Source: an uncultured Mycoplasmatota bacterium (GTDB lineage: Bacteria > Bacillota_I > Bacilli_A > RF39 > UBA660). Taken from it: a DNA stretch of 64,000 nt. The DNA is taken from positions 14,627 through 78,626 of the forward strand of contig USNG01000001.1 in NCBI GenBank assembly GCA_900556025.1, written 5' to 3'. The notes beneath the pieces are model-generated. The model saw only the letters and a list, made by a program, of their open reading frames with translations, was not told where the DNA came from and ran no database searches. Made by a program: the position numbers and the translations under genes. Of the stretch, positions 15,568 to 25,403 are shown in pieces. The stretch's first letter is position 1. Each line of letters opens with the position of its first letter.

Positions 15568-15744
15568 ATGATAATAAGTGTAATTAAAAGAATAGTTTTT
15601 GCTATTTGTTTGCTTTATACAGTGAATATTTTTATTACTAAAATGGGGAAGATGGTTCCAATTAATATTTATACTATAATTATTACATATTTTTTTGACT
15701 TTTTTGGAATTATAGCTATAATATACTTGAAATATTATTGTTAG
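15568..15744 (+). CDS. bofA: BofA-like sporulation membrane protein
   Basis: Small membrane protein of 58 residues. Two hydrophobic segments surround VPINIYTIIITYFFDFFG, matching the conserved C-terminal BofA signature (VPIN-x-T, then a glycine-bearing helix ending in K). In Bacillus, BofA inhibits the SpoIVFB protease that activates pro-sigma-K during sporulation. Position directly after recR is the Bacillus recR-yaaL-bofA order. At 58 residues it is shorter than B. subtilis BofA (87). The SD is weak (GAGAGG, 6 bases before ATG). Confidence 0.72.
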   Translation: MIISVIKRIVFAICLLYTVNIFITKMGKMVPINIYTIIITYFFDFFGIIAIIYLKYYC

Positions 15745-15753
15745 GGGAAAAGT

Positions 15754-16554
15754 ATGTTAGATAAATTTAAGGATTATTTTGATTTGATGTTCGATGAAAA
15801 CAGGTTAGCACATTCCTTTTTGATTGGTAACGTTCTTTTTGATGATATAAAAAATGATTTAAATGAAATAATTAAAAAGATATTTAATAATGATAATTTA
15901 AATATTGAATCTAATCCTGATATTTATATACTTAAGAATGATGATAGTATTATTAGTAAAGATGATATAAAAAATTTACTAGAAGAAATATCAACAACAT
16001 CTCAATTTAATAATAATAAAGTTTACATAATAGATGGAGTTGAAAAGCTAAATGACTTTGCTGATAATGCATTATTAAAGACTTTGGAAGAGCCACAAGC
16101 TAATATTTATGCATTTTTAATTACAAATAATATTAATTCAGTTAAGCCTACGATTTCAAGTAGATGTCAAAAATTATATTTAAATTCTGATAGTGATAAA
16201 ACAGAAACTTTTACTGATGAAGAAAAAGAGTTAGCTATTGATATTATCGAATCTATAGAAACTGATGGTGTGAAAAGTATTGGTAGATATAGTAAAATTT
16301 ATACTAAAATTAATGACAGAATATTTTTTATAAATATTTTAAAATGTATATTGAATTATTATTATTCGTCACTTAAAATTAAATGTGGTAGTGATGATGG
16401 AGAAGAACTTGAGTATTTAAAGAATTCTGATATTGTCACTATATCTAAAAAAATTATTGTAATTAATAATACAATTGGAAGATTGAATAGTTATTTAAAT
16501 AAAAATTTATGTATTGATAGATTTATTATAGAGATGTGGAGATGCAATGTATGA
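15754..16554 (+). CDS. holB: DNA polymerase III delta-prime subunit
   Basis: Clamp-loader subunit. The AAA+ fold is recognisable by VYIIDGVEKLNDFADNALLKTLEEP near residues 90-114 and the SRC motif TISSRCQ near 133-139. There is no intact Walker A, as usual for delta-prime, which does not bind ATP productively. The 266-residue product is somewhat shorter than B. subtilis HolB. SD AGGGGAAA. Its TGA overlaps the next ATG. Confidence 0.9.
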   Translation: MLDKFKDYFDLMFDENRLAHSFLIGNVLFDDIKNDLNEIIKKIFNNDNLNIESNPDIYILKNDDSIISKDDIKNLLEEISTTSQFNNNKVYIIDGVEKLNDFADNALLKTLEEPQANIYAFLITNNINSVKPTISSRCQKLYLNSDSDKTETFTDEEKELAIDIIESIETDGVKSIGRYSKIYTKINDRIFFINILKCILNYYYSSLKIKCGSDDGEELEYLKNSDIVTISKKIIVINNTIGRLNSYLNKNLCIDRFIIEMWRCNV

Positions 16555-17375
16555 AATTAGTTGGTGTTGAATTTAAAAAGAATGGAAAACAATATACTTT
16601 TAATGATAATGATTTGCCTTTGAAAGAAGGAGATAGAGTTATTGTTAATACTGAACGAGGATTACAATTTGGTGTTGTTTCTACATTATATGGTGAATTA
16701 AATGATAATAAAGAGCATGCCAATGTAGTTAAAGTTGCCATTGATAAAGATGAAAAGCAAAATGAGAAGAATTTAAAGGATGCTAAAAAATCTATTGAAA
16801 AGGCTCAGTCTTTAGCTAATGAGTTAAATTTGGATATGAAGTTTTTAGATGCTTATTTTACTTTTGATAGAAAACAATTAGTTTTGCAATTTTTAGCTGA
16901 TAATAGAATAGATTTTAGAGATTTAGCTAAAGGATTAGCTGCTGTTTATAAAACAAGAATTGAATTAAGACAAGTTGGAGTTCGAGATAAAGCGAAAGAA
17001 ATATCTGGTATTGGTCCTTGTGGAAGAAAACTTTGTTGTTCTAGTTTTTTATCAGATTTAGATTCAGTTGGAATAGCTCAAGTTAAAAATCAAAATTTAG
17101 CCTTAAATCCTGCTAAAATAAATGGTTTATGTGGTAGACTTTTGTGTTGTTTAAAATATGAGGATGAATTATATCAAGAATATAGAAAAGATTTACCAGA
17201 AGTTGGTGATAAAGTAGAAATTGATGGTGAAAGTGCTACTGTAATATCTATTGATATTCCAAGAAGAAGATATGTCGCAATAACTGAAAAGAATAATAAA
17301 GTTGAAAAGTATGTTCCATTTAAAAATATAGATAAAAAGAGTGGTAGTAATAATGGAAGAAAAGGTAATAAATGA
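16551..17375 (+). CDS. ricT: PSP1-domain regulatory protein YaaT/RicT
   Basis: Part of the RicA-RicF-RicT (YmcA-YlbF-YaaT) complex that in Bacillus controls RNase Y-dependent mRNA processing and promotes Spo0A phosphorylation. The ATG overlapping the holB stop gives the family N-terminus MKLVGVEFKKNGKQYTF; an ATG 15 bases upstream is less likely. Two cysteine clusters typical of the family, GPCGRKLCC near residue 150 and LCGRLLCC near 192, fit iron-sulfur binding. Position after holB matches Bacillus. Confidence 0.92.
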   Translation: MKLVGVEFKKNGKQYTFNDNDLPLKEGDRVIVNTERGLQFGVVSTLYGELNDNKEHANVVKVAIDKDEKQNEKNLKDAKKSIEKAQSLANELNLDMKFLDAYFTFDRKQLVLQFLADNRIDFRDLAKGLAAVYKTRIELRQVGVRDKAKEISGIGPCGRKLCCSSFLSDLDSVGIAQVKNQNLALNPAKINGLCGRLLCCLKYEDELYQEYRKDLPEVGDKVEIDGESATVISIDIPRRRYVAITEKNNKVEKYVPFKNIDKKSGSNNGRKGNK

Positions 17376-18081
17376 TTTAGTTTACTATGATAATTTAAAA
17401 ATAGTTCAAAATAAGAATTATTTTAATTTTAGTTTGGATTCTGTTTTGCTTCCAAACTTTGTTTTTTTAGGACAAAATACTAAAATGATATTAGATTTAT
17501 GTACTGGTAATGCTCCTGTTCCTTTAATTTTATCTACTAAAACTAATGCCAAAATATATGGTGTTGAAATACAAAAAGATATATATGATATGGCTGTTGA
17601 AAGTGTAAAAATTAATAATTTAGAAAATAGAATTGAGTTAATTAATGATGATGCTAAAAATATTATAAATAGATTTGAAACTGATACTTTTGATGTTATA
17701 ACTTGTAATCCACCATATTTTAAATGTTCAGATACAAGTTTGAAGAATGATAATGATATTAAGTCCATAGCTAGACATGAAATAATGATAGAACTGGAAG
17801 ATGTAATAAAAATTGCTAAAAAGTTATTAAAAAATGGTGGTTCTTTATGTATGGTTCATAGAACTGATAGATTAATAGAAATTATTGAAACTATGAGAAA
17901 ACATAATATAGAACCTAAGAGATTACAATTTATTTATCCTAAAAATGATATTGAATCTAATTTGATTTTAATAGATGGTAAGAAAAATGGAAATGTTGGT
18001 CTTAAAGTATTAGCTCCATTATATGTACATAATGATGATGGAAGCTATACAGATGAAGTATTAAAAATATTTGGGAAGTGA
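17353..18081 (+). CDS. trmN6: tRNA1(Val) adenine-N6 methyltransferase family (YabB/TrmN6)
   Basis: SAM-dependent methyltransferase. The AdoMet motif I is DLCTGNAPVPLIL near residues 47-59 and the catalytic NPPY near 116-119 is typical of N6-adenine enzymes. The 242-residue length and position after yaaT match Bacillus yabB. The start is the ATG after GAGTGG; a GTG four codons upstream is possible. It overlaps yaaT by 23 bases. Confidence 0.87.
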   Translation: MEEKVINDLVYYDNLKIVQNKNYFNFSLDSVLLPNFVFLGQNTKMILDLCTGNAPVPLILSTKTNAKIYGVEIQKDIYDMAVESVKINNLENRIELINDDAKNIINRFETDTFDVITCNPPYFKCSDTSLKNDNDIKSIARHEIMIELEDVIKIAKKLLKNGGSLCMVHRTDRLIEIIETMRKHNIEPKRLQFIYPKNDIESNLILIDGKKNGNVGLKVLAPLYVHNDDGSYTDEVLKIFGK

Positions 18082-18085
18082 TTAT

Positions 18086-18922
18086 ATGAAACAAAAGAGT
18101 TATGAAGAAAATGAATATGGAAAATTATATTTAATTCCTACTCCTATTGGAAATTTAGATGATATTACAATAAGAGCCATTAATACTTTAAAGATGGTTG
18201 ATTTAGTGTTTGCTGAAGATACTCGTGAAACTTTAAATTTATTAAAATATTTAAATATTACTAAAAAGGTAGAATCATGTCATAAATATACTGAAATGCA
18301 ACATAAGGATAGAATAATTAAACTATTAAAAGAGGGGAAAAATATTGGATATGTGACTGATAGAGGTACTCCTTTGATTAGTGATCCTGGAAATGTTGTT
18401 GTTGATTATGCGATTAGTGAAAAAATAAGTGTTATTGCCTTGCCTGGACCAAATGCTTTATTACCTGCTATTAATATGTCGGGAATAAGTAATGAAAGAT
18501 TTCTTTTTTATGGTTTTTTAAATAGTAAAGAATCTATTGCTAAAAGTGAATTAATTGATTTAAAAGAAGAAAAGTTTACACTTATTTTTTATGAATCTCC
18601 TCATAGAATAGAAAATACTTTAAAATTGATGTATAGTGTATTTGGAGATAGAAAAATTGCTATAGTTCGTGAAATATCTAAATTACATGAAGAAATTATT
18701 AGGGATAATATATCTAATATTATTAAATTATCCAGCAGTTTAAGAGGTGAAATGGTAATTGTAGTGAGTGGGTATGTGCCTCTTGAAGATACTAATGATT
18801 ATATGAAATTAATTAGTGATTTAGTTGAAAAGGGATATTCTAAAAGAGATGCTATTAAAGAAATAGCTGAAGAATATAGTGTTAGTAAAAATAAATTATA
18901 TAATATGTTTAAGGAGGAGTAA
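18086..18922 (+). CDS. rsmI: 16S rRNA 2'-O-methyltransferase RsmI
   Basis: Methylates the ribose of C1402 in 16S rRNA. Family signatures: LYLIPTPIGNLDDITIRA near residues 13-30, AEDTRET near 42-48, SDPGNVVVDYA near 98-108, and ALPGPNALLPA near 117-127. The ATG at 18086 follows the SD GGGAAGTG; a TTG 15 bases upstream is disfavoured. Product of 278 residues. Confidence 0.94.
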   Translation: MKQKSYEENEYGKLYLIPTPIGNLDDITIRAINTLKMVDLVFAEDTRETLNLLKYLNITKKVESCHKYTEMQHKDRIIKLLKEGKNIGYVTDRGTPLISDPGNVVVDYAISEKISVIALPGPNALLPAINMSGISNERFLFYGFLNSKESIAKSELIDLKEEKFTLIFYESPHRIENTLKLMYSVFGDRKIAIVREISKLHEEIIRDNISNIIKLSSSLRGEMVIVVSGYVPLEDTNDYMKLISDLVEKGYSKRDAIKEIAEEYSVSKNKLYNMFKEE

Positions 18923-18923
18923 T

Positions 18924-19481
18924 ATGAAATTAGTTGTTGGTCTTGGTAATCCAGAAAAAAAGTATGAGTTTACTCGTCACAATTGTGGCTTTAGAGCAAT
19001 TGATTATTATGCATCCAAAAATAATTTATCTTTTAAGAGTAAATTTAATGGACATTATGCTGAAACAATTGTTAATAATACAAAACTAATTTTATTAAAA
19101 CCTCAAACATATATGAATTTATCTGGAGAGAGTGTAATTAAGTTTGTTAACTATTACAATATTAATATCGAAGACATATTGGTTATTTATGATGATATTG
19201 ATTTTGAAGTAGGAAAATTTAAATTAAGACGTGGTGGTAGTTCTGGTGGTCATAATGGAATTAATAATATTATTGATTTATTGAAAACTCAAAATATTTC
19301 AAGACTAAGAATGGGAATTTCTAAAAACAATATTCCACTAATGGATTACGTTTTAGGTAAATTTAGTAATGAAGAAAATGAAAAAATAGAATCTATATTA
19401 CCAGTAATATCTAATATTATTGATGACTTTTCTGTACATAATATAGATGAATTGATGGAAAAATATAATAGAAATGAATAA
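18924..19481 (+). CDS. pth: Peptidyl-tRNA hydrolase
   Basis: Recycles peptidyl-tRNA released from ribosomes. MKLVVGLGNPEKKYEFTRHNCGF starts the protein and contains the catalytic His and Asn; KPQTYMNLSGESV near residues 58-70 and RRGGSSGGHNG near 100-110 are further signatures. The ATG with SD AAGGAGGAG is chosen over an upstream in-frame start inside rsmI. The product has 185 residues. Confidence 0.96.
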   Translation: MKLVVGLGNPEKKYEFTRHNCGFRAIDYYASKNNLSFKSKFNGHYAETIVNNTKLILLKPQTYMNLSGESVIKFVNYYNINIEDILVIYDDIDFEVGKFKLRRGGSSGGHNGINNIIDLLKTQNISRLRMGISKNNIPLMDYVLGKFSNEENEKIESILPVISNIIDDFSVHNIDELMEKYNRNE

Positions 19482-22400
19482 TAAATTATGTTTAAAATTA
19501 TTTGATTTTGATGTAGATAAAGTTAATAAAATATCTATAAATAAAAACGAAATATATAATCAATTATTGTTATATATGTTTTTTAAGTGTAACAAAAGTA
19601 TTCTTTTGGTAATGCCAACTTTAAACGACGCAACTATAGTATATAACGATTTAAAAAATTATATTGATGATGTTTATTTATTTCCAGAAGATGACATAAT
19701 GACTAAAAAAGCTATTGCTAGTAGTCCAGAATTATTGTTTATGAGAGCTAATATTTTAAATAAAATAGGTGAAGCTTCTAATAAAATAATAATTGTTCAT
19801 TTAAATAGTTTTATAAAGAAATTACCAGAGCCAAATGTTTTTGCTAATAAGAAGATTAAATTATCAGTTGGTTCTAAATTTGATAGAGATAGTTTTATTA
19901 GAAAGTTAATAAGTATAGGATATAAAAAAGAAAGTATGGTTTATGATACTTCTGATTTTTCTGTACGTGGATTTGTAATTGATATTTATCCAATTAATGA
20001 AGAGAATCCTATTAGAATAGAATTATTTGATGATGAAATAGAAAAGATTAAGTATTTTGATCCTATAACTCAAAAGTCTATTAGTGAGATAAATGAAATA
20101 GTTATTAATTCTATTAAAGATGATTTTGGTGATAATAATTCTTCTATTAGAGATTATATGAATAATGGTGTAGTTGTTTTTTCTGATTATAATCAAATAC
20201 TTGAACAAGAAAAAATGATAATACCTCAAATTAAGTATTTAGGAATAGAAGATGATATTTTTAAATTAAAAGATTTAACGTTGAAAGGCGATAAATACAT
20301 AGATACTATTAATAATAAAAATTATGATATTAAAATAGAAGCAAAATCTATTGATAAATTTAATTCCAATAAAGAAAAATTTTATAATGAGATTAATTCT
20401 CATGATTCTTTTGTGTTTACTAAGAATGATCATTTGATTCAAGATTTAGTAAAGTATTGTAAGAATGCAAAAATTGAAAAAAATATATTAAATCATGGTT
20501 TCGTGTATAATAATATTTATTATTTTTCAGAATATGATTTATATGACACATATATTAGAAAAGAATTAGGTAGTGATAAGGTATATGGTAACAAAATTTC
20601 GTCAATTGACAGTATAAAAATTGGTGATTATGTTGTTCATAGAAAATCTGGTATAGGTATCTATAGGGGAATTACTACTATTGAAAAGAATGGATTAAAG
20701 AGAGATTATATTCTAATTCAATATAAAGGCGATGATAAGCTTTATATGCCTGTTGAAGATATTTCTAAGTTATATAAATATTCAGCTAAAGAAGGTGCTC
20801 ATCCTGCAATAAATAAATTAAATAGTGTAGAATGGACTAAGACTAAACTTAGAATTAAAGAAAGAATTAAAAATATAACTGGTGAATTATTAAAAATATA
20901 TAAAGAAAGAAATAAGGCTACTATTACTCCATTTGCACCTGATGATGAAAATCAATTGTTATTTGAGAATGAATTTGAGTATGAGGAAACAACTGATCAG
21001 TTAAAAGCAATTAATGATATTAAAAAAGATTTAGAAAAATCTAGACCTATGGAAAGACTTTTGTGTGGTGATGTAGGTTATGGTAAAACAGAAGTTATTT
21101 TTAGAGCTATGTTTAAAACTGTAATGAATAATATGCAAGTTGCTTATTTGTGTCCAACTACATTATTATCTCATCAACAATATGATTCTGCTTTAAAAAG
21201 ATTTAAAAATTATGGTGTTAATATTGATTTAATTAATAGACATTTTTCTAATAAACAAGTTCAAGAAAAGTTGAAAAAATTAAAAGAAGGTAAAACTGAT
21301 ATAATATTTGGTACTCATAGATTATTAAGTAATGATGTTGAATTTAAGAATTTAGGATTGTTAGTTATTGATGAAGAGCATCGTTTTGGGGTGGAACAAA
21401 AAGAAAAAATTAAGAAGCTTAAATCTAATGTTCATGTTTTATCTGTTTCTGCGACTCCAATACCAAGATCATTGCAAATGTCTTTAGTTGGATTAAGGGA
21501 TTTATCTTTAATAGAAAGTGCTCCTAAAAATAGATATCCTGTTCAAACATATGTTATTGAATATAATGAAATGTTGTTAAGAGAAGTAATATTAAAGGAA
21601 ATATCTAGAAAAGGTCAAGCATTTATTCTTTATAATAATGTTACTAATATGGAAACTATGGCTTCTAAAATAAGTAAATTGATTCCTGAAGCTAGAGTTT
21701 GTTATGCTCATGGTAAGATGGCTAAAGATCAAATGCAAGATATAATATATAGTTTTACTAATCGTGAATATGATGTTTTACTTAGTACAACTATTATTGA
21801 GAATGGAATAGATATTCCTAATGCTAATACGATTGTTGTTATTGATAGTGATAGATTTGGTTTAAGTCAGTTATATCAAATAAGAGGTAGAGTTGGTAGA
21901 GGAGATAGAATTGCTTTTGCATATCTTATGTATAAAAAAGAAAAAGTTTTAAATTCTACAGCCTTAAAGAGACTTGAAGCAATTAAAGAATTTACTGAAC
22001 TTGGAAGTGGATACAAGATATCTATGAGAGATTTAGCAATTCGTGGAGCAGGTGATATTCTTGGTAAAGAACAGGCTGGATTTATTGATTCAGTTGGTGT
22101 TGATATGTATTTAGATTTGATTAATGAAGAAGTTAATGGAATTACTAATGAAGATGATGAAGTTGATTCTAATCAAATTGATGTTGAAACTCATATTGGA
22201 GAAGAATATAGTTCTGAAAGCGAAATATTAATTGAATTACATAAGAAAATAAATGGAATTACTAATAGAAAAGAATTAAATGAAGTATTAAGTGAGATAA
22301 GAGATAGATTTGGTCATACAAATGAATCTTTAGAAATTTATGCTCATGAAAAGTATTTAGAAAAACTATTAGTTATTAATAATATTAAAGTAATAACTAA

Positions 22401-22623
22401 TGATAATTTAAAAGTTGTATTAAAAGTTAAGAAAGAAGTATATAGTTCTATAAGTGTTGAAAAGTTGTTTGTAGAAGCTATGAAAATTACTCCTAAATTT
22501 AACTTTGCATATAAAAGTGAAGCAATATGGATTACTTTATTAAAAGCTACTTTAGATAAGAATTATATATTTTACTTAGAAGAATTATTAGAACTAATAT
22601 ATAATTTAAAATTTAAAGTATAA
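19474..22623 (+). CDS. mfd: Transcription-repair coupling factor Mfd
   Basis: ATP-driven translocase that removes stalled RNA polymerase and recruits UvrA. A UvrB-like region covers about residues 1-330, the RNA-polymerase-interaction domain about 380-440 (GDYVVHRKSGIGIYRG), the motor begins with Walker A GDVGYGKTE near 531 and Walker B DEEHRFG near 632, and the C-terminal TRCF domain ends the protein. 1049 residues is about 100 below the norm, with the shortening in the N-terminal third. It overlaps pth by 8 bases; mfd-spoVT order matches Bacillus. Confidence 0.96.
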   Translation: MNNKLCLKLFDFDVDKVNKISINKNEIYNQLLLYMFFKCNKSILLVMPTLNDATIVYNDLKNYIDDVYLFPEDDIMTKKAIASSPELLFMRANILNKIGEASNKIIIVHLNSFIKKLPEPNVFANKKIKLSVGSKFDRDSFIRKLISIGYKKESMVYDTSDFSVRGFVIDIYPINEENPIRIELFDDEIEKIKYFDPITQKSISEINEIVINSIKDDFGDNNSSIRDYMNNGVVVFSDYNQILEQEKMIIPQIKYLGIEDDIFKLKDLTLKGDKYIDTINNKNYDIKIEAKSIDKFNSNKEKFYNEINSHDSFVFTKNDHLIQDLVKYCKNAKIEKNILNHGFVYNNIYYFSEYDLYDTYIRKELGSDKVYGNKISSIDSIKIGDYVVHRKSGIGIYRGITTIEKNGLKRDYILIQYKGDDKLYMPVEDISKLYKYSAKEGAHPAINKLNSVEWTKTKLRIKERIKNITGELLKIYKERNKATITPFAPDDENQLLFENEFEYEETTDQLKAINDIKKDLEKSRPMERLLCGDVGYGKTEVIFRAMFKTVMNNMQVAYLCPTTLLSHQQYDSALKRFKNYGVNIDLINRHFSNKQVQEKLKKLKEGKTDIIFGTHRLLSNDVEFKNLGLLVIDEEHRFGVEQKEKIKKLKSNVHVLSVSATPIPRSLQMSLVGLRDLSLIESAPKNRYPVQTYVIEYNEMLLREVILKEISRKGQAFILYNNVTNMETMASKISKLIPEARVCYAHGKMAKDQMQDIIYSFTNREYDVLLSTTIIENGIDIPNANTIVVIDSDRFGLSQLYQIRGRVGRGDRIAFAYLMYKKEKVLNSTALKRLEAIKEFTELGSGYKISMRDLAIRGAGDILGKEQAGFIDSVGVDMYLDLINEEVNGITNEDDEVDSNQIDVETHIGEEYSSESEILIELHKKINGITNRKELNEVLSEIRDRFGHTNESLEIYAHEKYLEKLLVINNIKVITNDNLKVVLKVKKEVYSSISVEKLFVEAMKITPKFNFAYKSEAIWITLLKATLDKNYIFYLEELLELIYNLKFKV

Positions 22624-22661
22624 ATAGTATTAAAATCATCAAACTATAACTAGGTGATTTA

Positions 22662-23165
22662 ATGCAAACAACTGGTATAGTTAGAAAAATAGATGAACTT
22701 GGTAGAATTGTATTACCAAAAGAATTAAGAAAATGTTTAAATATTAAAACTGGAGATGATTTTCAGATATCTCTTGATTCAGAAAGAATTATATTAGAGA
22801 GATATTCTCTTTTATGTGGAAAAGAAGAAGAAATTATTAAATTAATTGAGTGTTTTAAAAACACTTATTCTTTTGATATATTGTTAATAGTTAATAATAA
22901 AATAGTTAATTATAATAATTTAGGTGTTAGCGATGTTATTAGTAATTTGATTAGTGAAAGAAAAATATATGTTAATAATGTTAATGATAGAAATATAATG
23001 TCTGATGAATTAATATTAAGTGGAAAGATGGTTTTAAATCCTATAGTTATGAATAGTGACTTGTTAGGATCTATAATAATAGTGTCTGATTCAGATATAA
23101 ATAATATGATAGATGTTTCTAAAGTGATTGTTAATCTAATAAAGATGAAATATAAAAATAATTAA
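22662..23165 (+). CDS. spoVT: Stage V sporulation regulator SpoVT-like (AbrB plus GAF)
   Basis: Forespore transcription regulator family. The AbrB/MazE-type swapped-hairpin domain covers residues 1-50 (GIVRKIDELGRIVLPKELRK), followed by a GAF-like domain of about 110 residues. Length 167 versus 178 in B. subtilis, and the gene follows mfd as there. The C-terminal domain is quite diverged, so the ligand and target set cannot be inferred. SD AGGTGAT. Confidence 0.87.
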   Translation: MQTTGIVRKIDELGRIVLPKELRKCLNIKTGDDFQISLDSERIILERYSLLCGKEEEIIKLIECFKNTYSFDILLIVNNKIVNYNNLGVSDVISNLISERKIYVNNVNDRNIMSDELILSGKMVLNPIVMNSDLLGSIIIVSDSDINNMIDVSKVIVNLIKMKYKNN

Positions 23166-23194
23166 TATGTTATAATGACTATAAGAGGTGTTTT

Positions 23195-23944
23195 ATGATA
23201 GATAGTCATGCTCACATTATTAGTGAATTTTACAATAATATAGATGAAATTGTTAAAACAATAAAAGATAAAGGTATTGTTGATGTTATTAATTGTGGTG
23301 ATGGAATAAATACTTCAAAAGAAGTAATTGAAATTAATAAAAAGTATGATATTTTAAAACCAGCAGTTGGTATTCATCCAGAAAATATAAGTGATAGTAA
23401 TAAAATAGATCAATTAGAAGAATTAATAAAAAATAATAAAATATATGCAGTTGGAGAAATTGGTCTTGATTATTATTGGAATAAAGAAAACAAAGATGAT
23501 CAAAAAGATTTATTTATTAAACAATTAGATTTAGCTATAAAGTATGATTTACCTGTTATTATTCATACTAGAGATTCTATTCAAGATTGTTATGATATTT
23601 TAAAGGATAGAAATAATAGAGGTGTTATTCATTGCTTTACTGGAAGTATTGAGATGGCTAAACTATTTATAAAAAAAGGATATAAATTAGGTATAGGAGG
23701 AGTTTTAACTTTTAAAAATTCTAATTTATATAAAGTGATTGAAAGTATTGATTTAGATGATATATTACTTGAAACAGATAGTCCTTTTCTATCTCCAGAG
23801 CCATTTAGAGGTCAAACTAATATACCATCTAATGTTTATTATGTAGCTTCTAGAATAGCTGAAATTAAGAATATAAGTGTTGAAGAAGTAATAGATATAA
23901 CTAGAAAAAATGCAAGTAAACTTTTTGACATTAATTTAAACTAA
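23195..23944 (+). CDS. tatD: TatD-family metal-dependent hydrolase
   Basis: TIM-barrel hydrolase (3'-5' exonuclease activity is known in E. coli TatD). Metal ligands: MIDSHAHI at residues 1-8, AVGEIGLDYYW near 88-98, PVIIHTRDS near 122-130, IHCFTGS near 147-153, and LLETDSPFLSPEPFRG near 194-209. Length 249. Same place as Bacillus yabD upstream of yabE and rsmA. Confidence 0.94.
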   Translation: MIDSHAHIISEFYNNIDEIVKTIKDKGIVDVINCGDGINTSKEVIEINKKYDILKPAVGIHPENISDSNKIDQLEELIKNNKIYAVGEIGLDYYWNKENKDDQKDLFIKQLDLAIKYDLPVIIHTRDSIQDCYDILKDRNNRGVIHCFTGSIEMAKLFIKKGYKLGIGGVLTFKNSNLYKVIESIDLDDILLETDSPFLSPEPFRGQTNIPSNVYYVASRIAEIKNISVEEVIDITRKNASKLFDINLN

Positions 23945-23973
23945 TTATATAATATACTTAAGTGGAGTAGTAA

Positions 23974-24528
23974 ATGAGAGAGTATATTAGAAATAGAGTT
24001 ATTATATGTATACAAATAATTGCTTTGGTAATTATTTCTTTAAGTTTGCTAAAAAAAGAAACTTTTTCATTATCTACTTTAAGTGTAGCAATGAATAATA
24101 ATTTAGATAAGTATGTTGATAAAGAAACATTAAGAGAATATCAAAATCAATTGTATGAAAATGGGCTATATAATCCTGTTTATACTTTTACTGGTGAATT
24201 AACTGGATATGCTGGAGATTGTCCTTTATGTTCTGGATATTTAGCTTGTCCACCAAGAACTAATGTATTAGAAAAGGGAATATATTTTGATGATAAAACT
24301 TATGGTAATGTAAGAATTGTTGCTAGTAGTAAGAATTATCCATGTGGAACTATATTACAATTTAATGTTAATAAATTATCTAGTGAACCAATTATAGCTA
24401 TTGTGCTTGATAGAGGCGTAGGTGGAAATGTTATAGATTTATTGACTGAATCTGAAGAGTTTGCTACTAAAAAAGTTGGTAGAGTTAGAAATTTAGAATT
24501 TGAAGTATTAAGAGAGGGTTGGGGTTAA
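23974..24528 (+). CDS. Membrane-anchored 3D-domain protein (YabE-like)
   Basis: One N-terminal membrane helix (about residues 9-26) followed by an extracellular 3D domain (about 72-184). The three conserved Asp appear in the GYAGDC region and in VLDRGVGGNVIDLL. 3D domains occur in resuscitation-promoting and cortex-related muralytic proteins such as YabE and YuiC. There is no G5 or DUF348 repeat as in full-length YabE, so this is a short form. Four Cys occur in CPLCSGYLACPPR. Located between tatD and rsmA as yabE is; rnmV is absent. Confidence 0.78.
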   Translation: MREYIRNRVIICIQIIALVIISLSLLKKETFSLSTLSVAMNNNLDKYVDKETLREYQNQLYENGLYNPVYTFTGELTGYAGDCPLCSGYLACPPRTNVLEKGIYFDDKTYGNVRIVASSKNYPCGTILQFNVNKLSSEPIIAIVLDRGVGGNVIDLLTESEEFATKKVGRVRNLEFEVLREGWG

Positions 24529-25322
24529 TGTATAGCTTTGATTATAAGAAATCGTTAGGTCAAAATTTTTTGATGGATAAAAATATTATATATAAGATAT
24601 CTGATAGTATTAGTCCTAATGAAGATGATTTAATTATAGAAATAGGTCCAGGAGCTGGAGCTTTAACTAAAGAGTTAGTAAAAAAGAATTGTGATGTTTT
24701 ATGTTTTGAAATAGATAGAAGATTAGAAGAAACATTATCTAAAATAGAATCAGATAGATTAAATGTTGTTTTTAATGATTTTTTAAAAGTTAATTTATCT
24801 TCTTATATTGATAAAAAATATAAAAATATATACTTTGTAGGTAATTTACCATATTATATTACTACAGCAATAATAAATAAAATATTAGATGAATCTGATC
24901 CTAAAGAGATTGTTGTTATGATACAAAAAGAAGTAGGAGAAAGATTTATGGCTTCTCCAAGAAGCAAACAATATAATTCTTTAAGTGTATTTTTACAATA
25001 TAATTTTGATATATTAAAAATATGTGATGTTAATAAGAACTGTTTTGAACCTATTCCAAAAGTAGATAGTGTTGTTGTAAAATTAATCAAAAATAAAAAG
25101 ATAATTGCTGATTCAGAAGAAATATTCTATAAATTAATTAAAGATGCTTTTAAACAAAAGAGAAAAAATTTGAAAAATAATTTAGTTGGTTATGACTTGA
25201 ATTTAATTGAAAAAGAGTTAGAAAAAACTAATAAAAGTCTTAGAAATAGAGCTGAAGAGTTAACTATAGAAGACTTTGTTAATATATCAAATAAAATTCA
25301 TTCTAAAAAAAATCAATCTTAG
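24528..25322 (+). CDS. rsmA: 16S rRNA dimethyladenosine transferase RsmA/KsgA
   Basis: Dimethylates A1518 and A1519 of 16S rRNA. KSLGQNFLMDKNII near residues 8-21, EIGPGAGALTKEL near 38-50 (AdoMet motif), NLPYYITT near 105-112 (catalytic). The ATG overlaps the previous TAA (TAATG) and follows the SD GAGGG; a TTG nine bases earlier is unlikely. Length 264, normal. Confidence 0.96.
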   Translation: MYSFDYKKSLGQNFLMDKNIIYKISDSISPNEDDLIIEIGPGAGALTKELVKKNCDVLCFEIDRRLEETLSKIESDRLNVVFNDFLKVNLSSYIDKKYKNIYFVGNLPYYITTAIINKILDESDPKEIVVMIQKEVGERFMASPRSKQYNSLSVFLQYNFDILKICDVNKNCFEPIPKVDSVVVKLIKNKKIIADSEEIFYKLIKDAFKQKRKNLKNNLVGYDLNLIEKELEKTNKSLRNRAEELTIEDFVNISNKIHSKKNQS

Positions 25323-25344
25323 TATAAAACAAGATTGTTTTTTT
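25314..25344 (+). terminator. Terminator at the end of rsmA
   Basis: Stem CAATCTT (25314-25320) and AAGATTG (25331-25337) with a T-run; the stop codon lies at the base of the loop. Confidence 0.85.
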
Positions 25345-25363
25345 ATGATTTTTATTATATAAT
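25335..25363 (+). promoter_or_regulatory. Promoter of the histidine kinase pair
   Basis: -35 TTGTTT (25335-25340), 17-bp spacer, -10 TATAAT (25358-25363). The -35 coincides with the T-run of the rsmA terminator. Confidence 0.65.
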
Positions 25364-25403
25364 TATTAGAGTAGAAGAGTATACGATAAAGGAGTTGATT
25401 TTT

